Source of the DNA: Marinomonas profundimaris
Lineage (GTDB): Bacteria > Pseudomonadota > Gammaproteobacteria > Pseudomonadales > Marinomonadaceae
Length of the DNA: 64,000 bases
Direction of reading: 5' to 3'
Assembly (NCBI RefSeq): GCF_000508165.1
Contig: NZ_AYOZ01000010.1
Span: forward strand, 1-64,000
Shown here in pieces: positions 20,900-31,333 of the stretch (positions are counted from its first letter, which is position 1; the number at the start of each line of letters is the position of its first letter). The notes below the pieces were generated by a model. The model saw only the letters and a program-made list of their open reading frames with translations, searched no databases and was not told where the DNA came from. The translations under genes were made by a program, and so were the position numbers.

Positions 20900-21481
20900 C
20901 TAGCGCTTTTGATGTTTTTCCCAATCGTCTAAACGGGCTTTTTCTGTTTTCTTGAACAGCACATAAACTGCACCCAGACCACCGTGGTGTCGCTGCGCGC
21001 TGTGAAATGCCATCACCACGTCGAGATCTCTAAGCCATTTATTAATATAGCTTTTAATCATGGCCTGATTTTCTGGCTCAGGTGTTCGATCGCCTTTTCC
21101 ATGCACGATGATTGCCACTCGAATATCATTACGCATACAATCATCCGCGAATTGATACACTTGCTCGCGAGCTTGAGCCACCGTATGACGATGCAAATCT
21201 AAACGTGCCTCGATTCCATATTTCCCTTGTCTTAAACGTTTAAAAACACCATCTTGGACACCGGAACGCTTATATTCAAGCACATCGTTCGGCTCCACTT
21301 TCTCAACGAAATCATGTGACAAGTGGTTTCTGTCTGCTTCTTGAGCGATCGAGGCGGCCTGTTTACGAACGTAAAAATCCACCTGTGGACCTTTTTTCCG
21401 CAGATATACTTCGCCTTTTTTAAGCGGCTTAATACCCGCTACTTCTTGCGCAAACAAAGACGCTTCATCTTCGTCACTCAC
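20900..21481 (-). CDS. Smr-domain protein (SmrA/YdaL-type putative endonuclease)
   Basis: A 193-residue protein with a C-terminal Smr (MutS2-related) domain at about 90-180: LDLHRHTVAQA, then VAIIVHGKGDRTPE with the HGKG core, and HHGGLGAVYVLF. Small stand-alone Smr proteins such as E. coli YdaL nick DNA or RNA in vitro; others are linked to collided-ribosome rescue. The N-terminal 90 residues are charged and family-specific. It is located between ssb and the M16C gene on the minus strand, and the link to DNA repair neighbours is only suggestive. Confidence 0.88.
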   Translation of the reverse strand: MSDEDEASLFAQEVAGIKPLKKGEVYLRKKGPQVDFYVRKQAASIAQEADRNHLSHDFVEKVEPNDVLEYKRSGVQDGVFKRLRQGKYGIEARLDLHRHTVAQAREQVYQFADDCMRNDIRVAIIVHGKGDRTPEPENQAMIKSYINKWLRDLDVVMAFHSAQRHHGGLGAVYVLFKKTEKARLDDWEKHQKR

Positions 21482-21531
21482 CGCCCATACCTCATGAATT
21501 CATCGGCTTTTCAGCCTCTATATATAACAAT

Positions 21532-21560
21532 AAAGGCCCCTAAACAGGAGCCTTTAAGCT
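21532..21560 (-). terminator. Probable terminator downstream of ssb
   Basis: AAAGGCYCC (21547-21555 read on minus), 6-nt loop, GGGGCCTTT (21532-21540); 9-bp stem with one G-U pair. The following T-tract is short (ATTGTTAT), so efficiency may be moderate. Confidence 0.6.
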
Positions 21561-21590
21561 TAAAATCAACCATTTTAGATTACACGTAAT

Positions 21591-22316
21591 CTAGAACGGG
21601 ATGTCATCATCAAAGTCATCAAAATTTGGCGCTTGCTGAGGCTTTGGCTCTGGGGCTTTTGGCGCTGCGGCACGCTGAGGTGCAGCTTGCTGAGGCGCGC
21701 GCTGTTGTGGAGCGGCTTGAGCAGGTGCTTGCTGAGGTGCGTTGCCCCAACTTCCAAAAGATTGTGGCGCAGCTTGTTGTGGCGCGGCTTGCTGTGGTGC
21801 CTGTCCATAACCGCCAGCTTGAGGCTGATTAAATCCCTGAGGCGCTTGCTGTGGCGCTTGGCCGTAACCACCTTGCTGAGGTGTCTGTTGTGGTGCTTGT
21901 CCGTACCCACCTTGCCCGCCTGCTGGAGCCGCGTCGTATCCGCCCTGTTGGCCTGCATTACCACCATCACCACGACCGTCTAATAACTGCATTTCGTTCG
22001 CAACGATTTCTGTGGTGTAACGCTTAACGCCGTCTTTTTCCCATTCACGAGTACGCAATGAGCCTTCAACGTACACTTTCGAGCCTTTCTTAATAAAATC
22101 GCCCGCGATCTGACCAAGACGGAAGTTACCACGATCCATAAAGGCAACACGGTGCCATTCTGTACGCTCTTGCATTTGACCCGTTTGCTTGTCACGCCAG
22201 CTTTCAGACGTCGCAAGGTTAACGTTTGCAACCGCTGCGCCAGATGGCATAAAACGCACTTCGGCATCATTGCCTGCGTTACCAATCAAGATTACTTTGT
22301 TTATTCCACGCGCCAT
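21591..22316 (-). CDS. ssb: Single-stranded DNA-binding protein
   Basis: Homotetrameric OB-fold protein that coats ssDNA in replication, recombination and repair. Residues 1 to about 113 form the OB domain ([30 protein letters not shown]). Then comes an unusually long Gln/Ala/Gly/Pro linker (about 114-229) and the acidic partner-binding tip DDFDDDIPF. Total length is 241 residues against 178 in E. coli, the extra being all linker. In this lineage the order ssb-MFS-uvrA replaces the directly divergent ssb-uvrA of E. coli. I see no LexA box directly before ssb. Confidence 0.97.
   Translation of the reverse strand: MARGINKVILIGNAGNDAEVRFMPSGAAVANVNLATSESWRDKQTGQMQERTEWHRVAFMDRGNFRLGQIAGDFIKKGSKVYVEGSLRTREWEKDGVKRYTTEIVANEMQLLDGRGDGGNAGQQGGYDAAPAGGQGGYGQAPQQTPQQGGYGQAPQQAPQGFNQPQAGGYGQAPQQAAPQQAAPQSFGSWGNAPQQAPAQAAPQQRAPQQAAPQRAAAPKAPEPKPQQAPNFDDFDDDIPF
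21630..21977 (-). repeat. Low-complexity Q-rich linker of ssb with three GGYGQAPQQ repeats
   Basis: The stretch encodes an intrinsically disordered linker with GGYGQAPQQ at residues 136-144, 149-157 and 168-176, followed by AAPQQ/APQQ runs. The repeated DNA could expand or contract by slippage. Such linkers promote SSB-SSB contacts and condensation in E. coli SSB. Confidence 0.85.
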
Positions 22317-22355
22317 GACGTTGTTCTCCAGCTTAAAAGTTCAATATATGTTTTT

Positions 22356-23714
22356 TTAAAGAATCACTTGTGGTGCAAGACGCATCAAGGTGTCTTTGTC
22401 TAATAATTTCTTATCGATTTTAAGATAAGCTGTTTGCTCATCTTTGAAGATTTGCATACCTTCCACTCCTTGGATTTTAGAAAGTTGATCCGCCAACTTC
22501 GTTATTTCATCTGCTGTCATATTGGGCAAGCTAAACGCCAAGCTGCTCAATTGAGGCGGTGCAGGTTGTGCCAAACCAACTAAAGACCAAGCCAGAAACA
22601 CCACACCAACGACCCAAAAAACACCGCTGTTCGAATGATGCTGTAGCAGCCAACCACCTCCGACACCGCCCAAAAAAGAGCCCATGAATTGATGCGTCGA
22701 AAATACACCCATTGCCGTACCACGATAACCAACAGGAGCCAATTTACTGACCAGTGAGGGCAATGTAGCTTCTAAAGAATTAAAGCCTACAAAATACACC
22801 CATAGCAAGAGGCCAAAAACCCAAAGATAAGGCGCCCATTGTAATAATATTGAGCTCAAACCCAATAAAACAATCACAGTAACGAGCACGCCTTTCATTT
22901 TGCCTTTTGACTCAGCAACAATGACCAATGGTAACATACCTACAAACGCAAAACCCATGACGGCTAAGTATAACCAACTGTGCTGAGACAGTGCTAAACC
23001 ATACTGATGAATCAATAATCCGGGCACAGTAACAAACAGTGCCGTTAAACTGCCATGCAACAGCAATACACTGACATTCAAGAAACGTAATTTTGAATCT
23101 TTTAGCACCAACCCCAGCGCCAATAGACTCGGTGTCGTGTCACGGCGAAAAGTATGCTGAACACTATTGGGAACCGCAAAAACAATCAGCACGATGCCCA
23201 CTAAAGACAACACAAAAGAGAGATAAAAAAGCCCTGAAAGACCGACCAAATCAAAAACCCAAGGCCCCAGCACCAAGGACAACATAAACGATGCACCAAT
23301 ACTAATGCCGACAATTGCCATGGCTTTGGTGCGATTTTGCTCTCTTGTTACATCACTTAATAATGCCATTAAAGTACTCGCAATGGCGCCAGCACCCTGC
23401 ACCGCACGACCAATGATGAGCACATTAATGTCATTGGCATTTGCACAAATTAAGCTACCAGTCGCAAACAACAAAAGGCCGATGACAATCACACGCTTCC
23501 GACCTATTTTATCGGACCACATTCCCATCGGGATTTGCAAGCTTGCTTGTGTGAGCCCATAAATACCAATCGCTGTTCCAATTAATGCAGCGTCTGCGCC
23601 TGTTAAACCATCTGCCGCAACACTTATTACTGGCATGATAAGAAATAAGCCCAGCATTCTAAATAAATAGATCATGGCTAAAGCAAGGACAGAACGACGT
23701 TCGAGTAGATCCAT
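22356..23714 (-). CDS. MFS transporter, YajR-like, with C-terminal YAM domain
   Basis: A 452-residue inner-membrane major facilitator with about 12 hydrophobic segments, close to E. coli YajR (454). The motif-A loop MWSDKIGRKRVIVIG lies between TM2 and TM3. The last 65 residues (about 388-452) form a soluble ferredoxin-like YAM domain (SKIQGVEGMQIF). The substrate is unknown; YajR is structurally studied but not functionally assigned as far as I know. It lies between ssb and uvrA, divergent from uvrA over 157 bp containing a LexA box, as in pseudomonads. Confidence 0.88.
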   Translation of the reverse strand: MDLLERRSVLALAMIYLFRMLGLFLIMPVISVAADGLTGADAALIGTAIGIYGLTQASLQIPMGMWSDKIGRKRVIVIGLLLFATGSLICANANDINVLIIGRAVQGAGAIASTLMALLSDVTREQNRTKAMAIVGISIGASFMLSLVLGPWVFDLVGLSGLFYLSFVLSLVGIVLIVFAVPNSVQHTFRRDTTPSLLALGLVLKDSKLRFLNVSVLLLHGSLTALFVTVPGLLIHQYGLALSQHSWLYLAVMGFAFVGMLPLVIVAESKGKMKGVLVTVIVLLGLSSILLQWAPYLWVFGLLLWVYFVGFNSLEATLPSLVSKLAPVGYRGTAMGVFSTHQFMGSFLGGVGGGWLLQHHSNSGVFWVVGVVFLAWSLVGLAQPAPPQLSSLAFSLPNMTADEITKLADQLSKIQGVEGMQIFKDEQTAYLKIDKKLLDKDTLMRLAPQVIL

Positions 23715-23780
23715 AAGGAAGTTACAACCGCTTAACTTAGGGGTTAAGAAAAAAAGATGGCCATTTTACAAAAAATACCG

Positions 23781-23816
23781 TTGAAGCTCCATTTCAACTA
23801 CTGTAAAAATAGACAG
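23781..23816 (+). promoter_or_regulatory. uvrA promoter with LexA (SOS) box
   Basis: SOS box CTGTAAAAATAGACAG at 23801-23816 has the CTGT-N8-ACAG form expected for gammaproteobacterial LexA. It overlaps a candidate promoter, TTGAAG (23781-23786), 17 bp, TAAAAA (23804-23809), so bound LexA would block RNA polymerase. It lies 55 bp before the uvrA ATG and about 90 bp from the divergent MFS gene. Confidence 0.85.
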
Positions 23817-23871
23817 TTATTTAATTTACTCGCAGATTTATTTCTGTAGATCGACTTCACATTGGAGACTC

Positions 23872-26694
23872 ATGGATACCATTACCATACGCGGGGCCCG
23901 CACTCACAATCTTAAAAATGTGGACCTAGACATCCCAAGAGACAAATTGGTGGTGATAACTGGACTATCAGGCTCTGGTAAATCCTCGCTCGCCTTCGAT
24001 ACGCTATACGCCGAAGGCCAACGTCGCTATGTAGAATCGCTTTCGACATACGCTCGTCAGTTTTTATCCATGATGGAAAAACCAGACATTGACCATATCG
24101 AAGGACTGTCTCCGGCGATTTCAATTGAACAAAAATCCACCTCCCACAATCCAAGATCAACCGTCGGCACAATAACAGAAATCTACGACTATCTTCGATT
24201 ATTATTTGCTCGAGCAGGACAGCCACGCTGCCCAGATCACGGTGAACCATTAGAAGCGCAAACCATATCACAGATGGTTGATAAAGTTATATCGCTACCA
24301 GAAGAAACAAAAATGATGCTGCTGGCGCCTATCGTAAAGGATAGAAAAGGTGAGCATTTACACACCATTAGCGACTTACTTTCTAAGGGCTTCATTCGTG
24401 CACGCATCGATGGCATTGTCGTCGACCTAGATGACGCCCCTACGCTAGAAAAAAACAAAAAGCACACGATTGAAGTGGTGATTGACAGATTTAAAGTGCG
24501 ATCTGATCTACAGCTTCGTCTCGCGGAATCCTTTGAGACATGCCTTGGCCTATCCGATGGCATCGCCAAAGTCATTAACATGGACGATGAAAAAGAAGAG
24601 TATATTTTTTCCAGTAAATTCGCTTGCCCAGTCTGTGGATACAGCTTAACCGAACTCGAACCTCGACTATTCTCGTTCAATAACCCAAATGGTGCCTGCC
24701 AAACCTGTGACGGCCTTGGCACGCATCAAACGTTTGACCCTGACAGAATCATCCAAGATGAGACACTCACGCTGGCCGAAGGCGCGATTCGAGGCTGGGG
24801 ACGTCGCAGTATTTTCTACTACCAACAACTCACCGCACTCGCGAAACATTATGGTTTTGATATCGAATTAAAATATCAGGACATTCCAGCAGATTTTAAA
24901 AAACGTGTGTTACAAGGCTCCGGTAAAGACAAAATCGATTTCGTTTACATCAATGAACGTGGCGACAAAATGACGCGTTCACATGCCTTTGAAGGCGTGC
25001 TTCCAAACTTACAACGCCGCTACCATGAAACCGAATCTGAAAGTGTTCGGGATGATCTCTCTCAATACATCAGCATTCAACCTTGCCCAGATTGCCATGG
25101 CAGTCGACTCAATCGTTCGGCACGCAATGTATTCATCGCAGAACAAACACTGCCTGAAATAGTCACCTATCCCATTGCCGAATGCCTAAAATATTTTGAA
25201 ACACTGGACCTACCGGGCGCACGCGGTGAAATTGCCTCTAAGATATTGAAAGAGATTCGTGACCGACTGACTTTCTTAGTTAATGTCGGACTGGAATACT
25301 TAACCCTTGATCGCAAAGCAGATTCTTTGTCTGGCGGCGAAGCCCAGCGTATTCGTTTAGCAAGTCAAATTGGCGCCGGCTTAGTCGGCGTTATGTACAT
25401 ACTTGATGAGCCCTCAATAGGCCTACACCAACGTGACAATGAACGCCTTATTGCAACGCTCACTAGACTAAGAGATTTAGGCAATACAGTGATCGTGGTT
25501 GAGCACGATGAGGACGCGATTCGCGTGGCGGATTTCGTTGTTGATATTGGTCCAGGCGCAGGCGTTCATGGTGGACAAATCATTGCCAGTGGCACACCTC
25601 AAGATATTATGGATTGCCCTGATTCTGTTACCGGCCAGTTTTTAACCGGAAAACGTAAAATTGAGATCCCCTCCATTCGCCATACCGCGAAAGACAAACA
25701 GCTTCTTAACCTAATTGGTGCAACGGGAAACAACCTAAACACCGTTGACCTTAAAATCCCAGTGGGTGTCATGACGTGCATCACTGGTGTTTCGGGGTCA
25801 GGTAAGTCGACATTAATTAATGGCACTTTATACCCTCTTGCCGCAACCGCATTAAACGGTGCAACAACCCTAAAAGCAGCACCGCATGAACGTATTGAAG
25901 GTCTTGACCTATTTGATAAGTGTGTCGACATAGACCAAAGCCCTATCGGCCGAACTCCTCGCTCTAACCCTGCAACTTATACTGGTATTTTCACACCGAT
26001 GAGAGAGCTTTTCTCAGCAACACAAGAAGCTCGTTCACGTGGTTATAAACCAGGCCGCTTTAGTTTCAATGTAAAAGGCGGGCGCTGTGAAGCGTGCCAA
26101 GGCGATGGTGTCATCAAGGTAGAAATGCACTTTCTACCGGATGTGTATGTGCCCTGCGATGTCTGTAAGGGCCAACGCTATAATCGTGAAACATTGGAGA
26201 TACATTATAAGGGCAAGAACATTCGTCAATGCTTAGAAATGACCATTGAAGACGCGCGTGAATTCTTCGATCCAGTGCCTTCTATTGCACGTAAGCTGCA
26301 AACGCTAATGGATGTTGGCCTTGGCTACATACGCCTTGGACAGGCTGCCACAACACTTTCTGGTGGCGAAGCTCAACGAGTTAAGCTGGCTAAAGAGCTC
26401 TCTAAACGCGACACAGGTACCACGTTGTATATATTAGATGAACCCACAACAGGATTGCATTTTGCCGATATCGAGCAACTCCTTAAAGTACTTCATCGAC
26501 TAAGAGACCACGGCAATACTGTCGTGGTTATCGAACATAATTTAGATGTTATCAAAACAGCTGACTGGGTCGTAGATTTGGGACCAGAAGGCGGAAGTGG
26601 TGGCGGCTACATTATTGCGGAAGGAACACCAGAAGATATTGCCAAAACAGAGAATTCACACACAGGAAGATTCTTAAAACTGATGCTAGACTGA
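23872..26694 (+). CDS. uvrA: Excinuclease ABC subunit A
   Basis: Damage-recognition ATPase of nucleotide excision repair; a UvrA dimer loads UvrB on bulky lesions. The 940 residues equal E. coli UvrA. Two ABC modules are seen: Walker [10 protein letters not shown] (about 31-39) and GVSGSGKST (about 640), each with an LSGGEAQR signature. Two zinc modules are CPVCG...CQTCDG (about 250-280) and CEACQGDG...CDVCKG (about 735-765). An SD GGAG precedes ATG 23872. Monocistronic, SOS-controlled by the box upstream, and ended by its own terminator. Confidence 0.98.
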   Translation: MDTITIRGARTHNLKNVDLDIPRDKLVVITGLSGSGKSSLAFDTLYAEGQRRYVESLSTYARQFLSMMEKPDIDHIEGLSPAISIEQKSTSHNPRSTVGTITEIYDYLRLLFARAGQPRCPDHGEPLEAQTISQMVDKVISLPEETKMMLLAPIVKDRKGEHLHTISDLLSKGFIRARIDGIVVDLDDAPTLEKNKKHTIEVVIDRFKVRSDLQLRLAESFETCLGLSDGIAKVINMDDEKEEYIFSSKFACPVCGYSLTELEPRLFSFNNPNGACQTCDGLGTHQTFDPDRIIQDETLTLAEGAIRGWGRRSIFYYQQLTALAKHYGFDIELKYQDIPADFKKRVLQGSGKDKIDFVYINERGDKMTRSHAFEGVLPNLQRRYHETESESVRDDLSQYISIQPCPDCHGSRLNRSARNVFIAEQTLPEIVTYPIAECLKYFETLDLPGARGEIASKILKEIRDRLTFLVNVGLEYLTLDRKADSLSGGEAQRIRLASQIGAGLVGVMYILDEPSIGLHQRDNERLIATLTRLRDLGNTVIVVEHDEDAIRVADFVVDIGPGAGVHGGQIIASGTPQDIMDCPDSVTGQFLTGKRKIEIPSIRHTAKDKQLLNLIGATGNNLNTVDLKIPVGVMTCITGVSGSGKSTLINGTLYPLAATALNGATTLKAAPHERIEGLDLFDKCVDIDQSPIGRTPRSNPATYTGIFTPMRELFSATQEARSRGYKPGRFSFNVKGGRCEACQGDGVIKVEMHFLPDVYVPCDVCKGQRYNRETLEIHYKGKNIRQCLEMTIEDAREFFDPVPSIARKLQTLMDVGLGYIRLGQAATTLSGGEAQRVKLAKELSKRDTGTTLYILDEPTTGLHFADIEQLLKVLHRLRDHGNTVVVIEHNLDVIKTADWVVDLGPEGGSGGGYIIAEGTPEDIAKTENSHTGRFLKLMLD

Positions 26695-26712
26695 TGTAGT
26701 CACTCTGGAATT

Positions 26713-26756
26713 AAAATACCCGATCAAGCAGGTTCGCTTCATCGGGTATTTTTTTA
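26713..26756 (+). terminator. Terminator of uvrA
   Basis: AATACCCGAT (26715-26724) and ATCGGGTATT (26741-26750) form a 10-bp perfect stem around a 16-nt loop, followed by seven T. Confidence 0.85.
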
Positions 26757-26783
26757 CCAACTGGTAATCACCTTTTCAAAAAC

Positions 26784-26816
26784 AAAAAAAAGCCGAGCTA
26801 TAAGCTCGGCTTTTTT
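26784..26816. terminator. Terminator of the alpha operon (after rplQ), bidirectional
   Basis: AGCCGAGCT (26791-26799), 3-nt loop, AGCTCGGCT (26803-26811), with eight A on the left and six T on the right. It ends the minus-strand rpsM-rplQ transcript and can act as backup for uvrA. Confidence 0.92.
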
Positions 26817-26830
26817 GTTACTAACTGATA

Positions 26831-27208
26831 TTACTCAGCTGCTTCCGCTACTGGTCGATCGACCAATTCAACGTAAGCCATAGGCGCGTTATCACCTGTA
26901 CGGAATCCGCATTTCAAAATGCGAATGTAGCCGCCAGGACGAGCTTGGTAACGAGGACCAAGTTCAGTAAACAATTTACCTACTGCGTCTTTGCTACGAG
27001 TACGAGCAAAGGCTAGACGACGATTCGCAACGGAATCGATTTTCGCCAGTGTGATCAATGGCTCAGCAACACGACGTAATTCTTTTGCTTTAGGCAACGT
27101 AGTTTTAATAACTTCGTGCTCAAACAAAGAAGCAGCCATATTTTTAAACATCGCTTTACGATGTGAGCTAGTACGGTTTAAGTGACGTCCACTCTTACGA
27201 TGACGCAT
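26831..27208 (-). CDS. rplQ: 50S ribosomal protein L17
   Basis: Large-subunit protein near the peptide exit tunnel. The 125 residues (E. coli 127) begin with the diagnostic [12 protein letters not shown]. Last gene of rpsM-rpsK-rpsD-rpoA-rplQ; 42 nt after rpoA and directly before the operon terminator. Confidence 0.98.
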   Translation of the reverse strand: MRHRKSGRHLNRTSSHRKAMFKNMAASLFEHEVIKTTLPKAKELRRVAEPLITLAKIDSVANRRLAFARTRSKDAVGKLFTELGPRYQARPGGYIRILKCGFRTGDNAPMAYVELVDRPVAEAAE

Positions 27209-27250
27209 TTTACATTCCTTACCAAACTACGGTGGTCAGGGAACAATGAC

Positions 27251-28255
27251 CTAGCGAGCTAGAACTTTGCTATCGTCTTTCAAACTAGCCGGCGGCCAGT
27301 TTTCCAAACGCATTCCCAAAGACAAACCACGCTGTGCTAAAACATCTTTGATTTCAGTTAACGACTTCTTACCTAGGTTAGGCGTCTTAAGAAGCTCAAC
27401 CTCAGTACGTTGAATCAAATCACCGATGTAATAAATGTTCTCTGCTTTTAAACAGTTAGCACTGCGAACGGTCAATTCAAGATCATCAACCGGGCGTAGC
27501 AAAATTGGATCAATTTCATCCTCTTCTTCTACAACAGGTGCTTCACTCTCGCTTTCAAGGGCGACGAATACAGCAATTTGTTGTTGTAGAATAGTCGCTG
27601 CGCGACGGATAGCTTCTTCAGGGTCGATTGTACCGTTAGATTCGATGTCTAAGACTAACTTATCTAGATCAGTACGCTGCTCAACTCGAGCATTATCAAC
27701 ACTGTAAGCAACACGACGTACAGGACTGAACGAGGCATCCAGTTGCAAGCGACCAATTGGACGAGTCTCATCGTCGCCAGCAATACGAGCATCAGCAGGC
27801 TCATAACCACGACCACGAGCGACTTTGATCTGCATAGTTAACTCTGCAGTATCATCCAAGTGCGCAATAACATGGTCAGGGTTAGCGATCTCTGCATCAG
27901 CAACCAACTGAATATCTCCAGCTGTTACGATACCAGGACCCTTTTTACTTAGAGTAAGAGTTGCTTCATCCTGCCCGTGTAGAGCGATCGCAACTCCTTT
28001 CAGGTTAAGAAGAATCTCAATTACATCTTCTTTAACCCCTTCGATTGCGCTGTATTCATGTAATACACCGTCGATTTCAACTTCAACAATCGCACAACCT
28101 GGCATTGAAGACAGAAGAATTCGGCGCAACGCGTTACCCAAAGTATGACCAAAACCACGTTCAAGCGGTTGCAGTGTAACTTTAGCGCGAGTATTGCCTA
28201 ATTCCTGAACTTCAATGTTGCGTGGGGTTAACAATTCGCTCACTGAACGCTGCAT
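27251..28255 (-). CDS. rpoA: RNA polymerase alpha subunit
   Basis: Assembly platform of RNA polymerase. The 334-residue protein has an N-terminal dimerisation domain (1 to about 235; [17 protein letters not shown]), an acidic linker (EEEDEIDP) and a C-terminal domain from about 250. The CTD has [10 protein letters not shown], holding the Arg-Asn-Cys residues that contact UP-element DNA, and [10 protein letters not shown]. This fits the AT-rich UP element at the rrn promoter at the left edge. It is co-transcribed with rpsD and rplQ. Confidence 0.98.
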   Translation of the reverse strand: MQRSVSELLTPRNIEVQELGNTRAKVTLQPLERGFGHTLGNALRRILLSSMPGCAIVEVEIDGVLHEYSAIEGVKEDVIEILLNLKGVAIALHGQDEATLTLSKKGPGIVTAGDIQLVADAEIANPDHVIAHLDDTAELTMQIKVARGRGYEPADARIAGDDETRPIGRLQLDASFSPVRRVAYSVDNARVEQRTDLDKLVLDIESNGTIDPEEAIRRAATILQQQIAVFVALESESEAPVVEEEDEIDPILLRPVDDLELTVRSANCLKAENIYYIGDLIQRTEVELLKTPNLGKKSLTEIKDVLAQRGLSLGMRLENWPPASLKDDSKVLAR

Positions 28256-28288
28256 AGATCCACCTATTTCTTAATCCTAATCACCAAC

Positions 28289-28909
28289 TTACTTAGAGTA
28301 AAGTTCGACAATTAGGTTCTCATTAATTTCAGCTGATAAATCGGCACGTTCTGGAGCAGCTTTGTAAGTTGCTTCCAGTTTAGTTGAATCAACTTCGATC
28401 CAATGGATCGGTGCGCGACCTTTAGATAGCTCTAGTGCGCTTTGTACACGCAATTGCTTCTTAGCTTTTTCACGAATTGACACTACGTCACCAGCTTTAA
28501 CTTGGTAAGATGCAATGTTAACAGTCGCGCCGTTAACTAGAATGCCTTTATGGCCAACTAGTTGACGAGCTTCCGCACGTGTAGAGCCGAAACCTGCACG
28601 ATAAACAACGTTATCTAAACGTGATTCCAAAAGTTGCAAAAGGTTTTCACCAGTTGCGCCTTTTAGACGAGCGGCAGATTTGTAGTAATTACTAAATTGT
28701 TTCTCAAGAACGCCGTACATACGACGAACTTTTTGTTTCTCACGTAATTGCAAGCCGTAATCAGAAAGACGACCGCGACGTGCACCGTGCACACCAGGAA
28801 CCGTATCTGCTTTACATTTTGACTCAAGAGCGCGTGAACCGCTCTTCAATTGCAAGTCGGTACCTTCACGACGAGACAACTTACAAGTTGGACCTATATA
28901 ACGAGCCAT
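28289..28909 (-). CDS. rpsD: 30S ribosomal protein S4
   Basis: Primary 16S-binding assembly protein. 206 residues as in E. coli, beginning [18 protein letters not shown], with an S4 RNA-binding domain at about 98-160 ([23 protein letters not shown]). In E. coli S4 represses the alpha operon by binding a pseudoknot near rpsM; a candidate structured leader lies before rpsM here. It sits 16 nt after rpsK. Confidence 0.98.
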   Translation of the reverse strand: MARYIGPTCKLSRREGTDLQLKSGSRALESKCKADTVPGVHGARRGRLSDYGLQLREKQKVRRMYGVLEKQFSNYYKSAARLKGATGENLLQLLESRLDNVVYRAGFGSTRAEARQLVGHKGILVNGATVNIASYQVKAGDVVSIREKAKKQLRVQSALELSKGRAPIHWIEVDSTKLEATYKAAPERADLSAEINENLIVELYSK

Positions 28910-28925
28910 GTATCTGTCTCCTCAG

Positions 28926-29318
28926 TTAAACGCGACGTTTCTTAGGTGGACGGCAACCGTTGTGCGGGATTGGCGTCACATCTGTGATGTTATTGATACG
29001 CAAGCCCAATGCATTTAATGCGCGAACTGCGGACTCACGACCAGGACCAGGGCCCTTAATCATTACGTCAACGTTTTTAAGGCCGAATTCTTGTGCGACA
29101 GTACCGGCACGTTCCGCTGCTACTTGAGCTGCGAAAGGTGTACTTTTTCGAGAACCGCGAAAACCAGAACCACCTGCAGTAGCCCAAGACAATGCGTTGC
29201 CTTGGCGGTCGGTGATAGTCACAATCGTGTTATTAAATGATGCGTGTACATGAGCAACACCATCGACGACTGTCTTTTTGACTTTTTTCTTGGTATTGCG
29301 CGTAGCTGGCTTAGCCAT
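28926..29318 (-). CDS. rpsK: 30S ribosomal protein S11
   Basis: Platform protein near the 30S E site and Shine-Dalgarno helix. The 130 residues (E. coli 129) have [20 protein letters not shown] and the C-terminal [13 protein letters not shown] typical of the family. It sits between rpsM (65-nt gap) and rpsD in the alpha operon. Confidence 0.98.
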
Positions 29319-29383
29319 ATTGCACTTTCCTATTTAATGCTCAGCTCTAATTAACTGTGTAATTAGAGCGAAACGCGTTTAAA

Positions 29384-29740
29384 TTACTTACGAATAGGCT
29401 TACGAGGGCCTTTTCGAGTACGGGCGTTCGTTTTGGTACGTTGACCACGAACTGGTAGGCTGCGGCGATGACGAATCCCGCGATTACAACCTAAGTCCAT
29501 CAAACGTTTGATAGACATACTGACTTCACGACGTAAGTCACCCTCTACAATATACTTTGCAACTTCGCCACGAAGTTCATCAAGGATATCATCACTTAAT
29601 GAACCGATTTTCGCAGTTTCTGCAACACCAGTCGCAGCGCAAATAGCGCGCGAACGAGTGCGACCAATTCCGAAGATGTAAGTCAGAGAAATGACCGCAT
29701 GTTTATTGTCAGGAATATTGACACCGGCTATACGAGCCAT
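29384..29740 (-). CDS. rpsM: 30S ribosomal protein S13
   Basis: Head protein that contacts P-site tRNA and forms intersubunit bridges with the 50S. The 118 residues match E. coli. It begins [21 protein letters not shown] and ends with the basic [18 protein letters not shown] tail that reaches tRNA. First gene of the alpha operon, with its own promoter and a structured leader about 60 nt long. Confidence 0.98.
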   Translation of the reverse strand: MARIAGVNIPDNKHAVISLTYIFGIGRTRSRAICAATGVAETAKIGSLSDDILDELRGEVAKYIVEGDLRREVSMSIKRLMDLGCNRGIRHRRSLPVRGQRTKTNARTRKGPRKPIRK

Positions 29741-29759
29741 TCATATTACTCCGTTGTTA

Positions 29760-29784
29760 TTGATGATTATTTAATAATTCATCA
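29760..29784 (-). promoter_or_regulatory. Hairpin in the rpsM leader (candidate S4 target)
   Basis: On the minus strand TGATGAATTATT is followed directly by AAATAATCATCA, a near-perfect inverted repeat with one bulge. It lies just upstream of the rpsM ribosome-binding site and downstream of the alpha-operon promoter. In E. coli, S4 represses this operon through a leader pseudoknot at the equivalent place. The sequence itself is not obviously the Alpha_RBS family, so the link is inference. Confidence 0.4.
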
Positions 29785-29807
29785 CTTTACTTTCATGAGG
29801 GCGGCTG

Positions 29808-29836
29808 ATTATGCCTATCTTTAGGACATAAATCAA
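29808..29836 (-). promoter_or_regulatory. Promoter of the alpha operon (rpsM)
   Basis: On the minus strand: TTGATT (29831-29836), 17 bp, CATAAT (29808-29813), in the rpmJ-rpsM gap. It separates the alpha operon from the upstream spc operon genes while still allowing readthrough. Confidence 0.6.
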
Positions 29837-29868
29837 CCACCCTTTCCCATCATCGAGCGAACTCGCTA

Positions 29869-29982
29869 TTAACCTTGACGCTGTTTGTGACGAGGCTCAA
29901 CGCAAATCACTCGAACTGAACCGTGACGACGCACGATTTTACAGTTACGACAGATTTTCTTTACAGATGCACGTACTTTCAT
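29869..29982 (-). CDS. rpmJ: 50S ribosomal protein L36
   Basis: The smallest 50S protein, 37 residues, starting [14 protein letters not shown] at ATG 29982 and ending KQRQG. It carries the zinc-binding set Cys11, Cys14, Cys27 and His32, so it is the C+ form rather than a zinc-free paralogue. It is located between secY and rpsM as in E. coli. It is easily missed because of its length. Confidence 0.96.
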   Translation of the reverse strand: MKVRASVKKICRNCKIVRRHGSVRVICVEPRHKQRQG

Positions 29983-30001
29983 GTTCAACTCCAACCAACG
30001 C

Positions 30002-31333
30002 TTAACGCATTAGGCCATTTGGACCATAACCAGTCAGATTAGATTTCTTCATTAACGACTCGTATTGCTGACTCATCAAATGACTTTGCACTTGCGACAT
30101 AAAGTCCATGACAACAACGACTACGATCAACATAGAAGTCCCGCCAAAGTAGAATGGAACATTCCACGCAACAACAAAGAATTGAGGCATCAACGACACT
30201 AATGTGATGTACAAAGCACCAAACAGTGTCAAACGAGTCATTACACCATCAATATATCGAGCAGTATGATCGCCTGGACGAATACCCGGCAAAAAAGCAC
30301 CGGATTTTTTCAAGTTATCTGCTACATCTTTTGGGTTGAACACTAGCGCTGTATAGAAAAAGCAAAAGAAAACAATTGCTATCGCAAACAACAGCACATA
30401 GAGCGGTTGCCCAGGAGCCAAAGCCAAAGAGATATTTTGCAACCATTCCATACCCTCACCTTGACCAAACCATTGTCCGATCGAAGCAGGAAACAAAAGG
30501 ATACTTGAAGCAAAGATAGGTGGTATAACACCAGCCATATTCACTTTAAGAGGCAAATGACTCTTTTGTGCAGCAAACACTTTTTTGCCTTGTTGACGCT
30601 TAGCATAATTAACCGTTATACGACGTTGGCCACGCTCGATGAAAACAACGAACGCGATAGTCGCAATGGCCATAATACCAATCAACAACAAAGCAAGAAT
30701 ATTAATATCGCCTTGACGAGCCGACTCAAATGAACGGCCTAAAGCAGAAGGCAGACCAGCCACAATACCGGCAAAGATAAGGATGGATATACCATTACCT
30801 ATACCTTTTTCAGTAACTTGCTCGCCTAACCACATTAAGAAAACAGTACCTGCCACCAAGGTAACCACCGCAACAGCATAGAATTCCATGCCACTGCTAA
30901 AGGATATACCCTGACTTGCCAACCCAACCGCCATACTGGCAGATTGAACAAGAGCAAGAAGCACAGTACCGTAGCGAGTGTATTGAGTAATCTTGCGACG
31001 ACCCGCCTCACCCTCTTTCTTAAGTTGCTCTAGCTGCGGACTCACAACCGTCAATAACTGCATAATAATAGAGGCAGAAATATAGGGCAAAATCCCGAGC
31101 GCAAAAATACTCATGCGCTCAAGCGCGCCCCCTGAGAATACGTTAAATAAACTCAGAATAGTGCCTTCATTTTGATCAAACAACGCAGACAATCTGTCAG
31201 GATTAATACCTGGAACAGGAATGTGCGCACCGATTCGGTATACAATAATCGCTAAAAAAACGAAACGGATACGAGACCAAAGCTCGCTTAATCCGTTTTG
31301 CATCCCAGCAGGTAGTGAGCCACGCTTTGCCAT
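30002..31333 (-). CDS. secY: Preprotein translocase subunit SecY
   Basis: Channel-forming subunit of the SecYEG translocon in the inner membrane. The 443 residues match E. coli SecY, with ten predicted membrane segments. Recognisable pieces are PVPGINP near TM1, [11 protein letters not shown], and the cytoplasmic loop [13 protein letters not shown]. It starts 1 nt after the rplO stop, the usual spc-operon position. Its partner secE is also in this window, before nusG. Confidence 0.98.
   Translation of the reverse strand: MAKRGSLPAGMQNGLSELWSRIRFVFLAIIVYRIGAHIPVPGINPDRLSALFDQNEGTILSLFNVFSGGALERMSIFALGILPYISASIIMQLLTVVSPQLEQLKKEGEAGRRKITQYTRYGTVLLALVQSASMAVGLASQGISFSSGMEFYAVAVVTLVAGTVFLMWLGEQVTEKGIGNGISILIFAGIVAGLPSALGRSFESARQGDINILALLLIGIMAIATIAFVVFIERGQRRITVNYAKRQQGKKVFAAQKSHLPLKVNMAGVIPPIFASSILLFPASIGQWFGQGEGMEWLQNISLALAPGQPLYVLLFAIAIVFFCFFYTALVFNPKDVADNLKKSGAFLPGIRPGDHTARYIDGVMTRLTLFGALYITLVSLMPQFFVVAWNVPFYFGGTSMLIVVVVVMDFMSQVQSHLMSQQYESLMKKSNLTGYGPNGLMR

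Noticed and set aside
21575-21973. 132-residue minus-strand frame and plus-strand frames inside ssb
   Set aside because: Shadows of the repetitive, GC-biased ssb linker; no independent start signal or family match.
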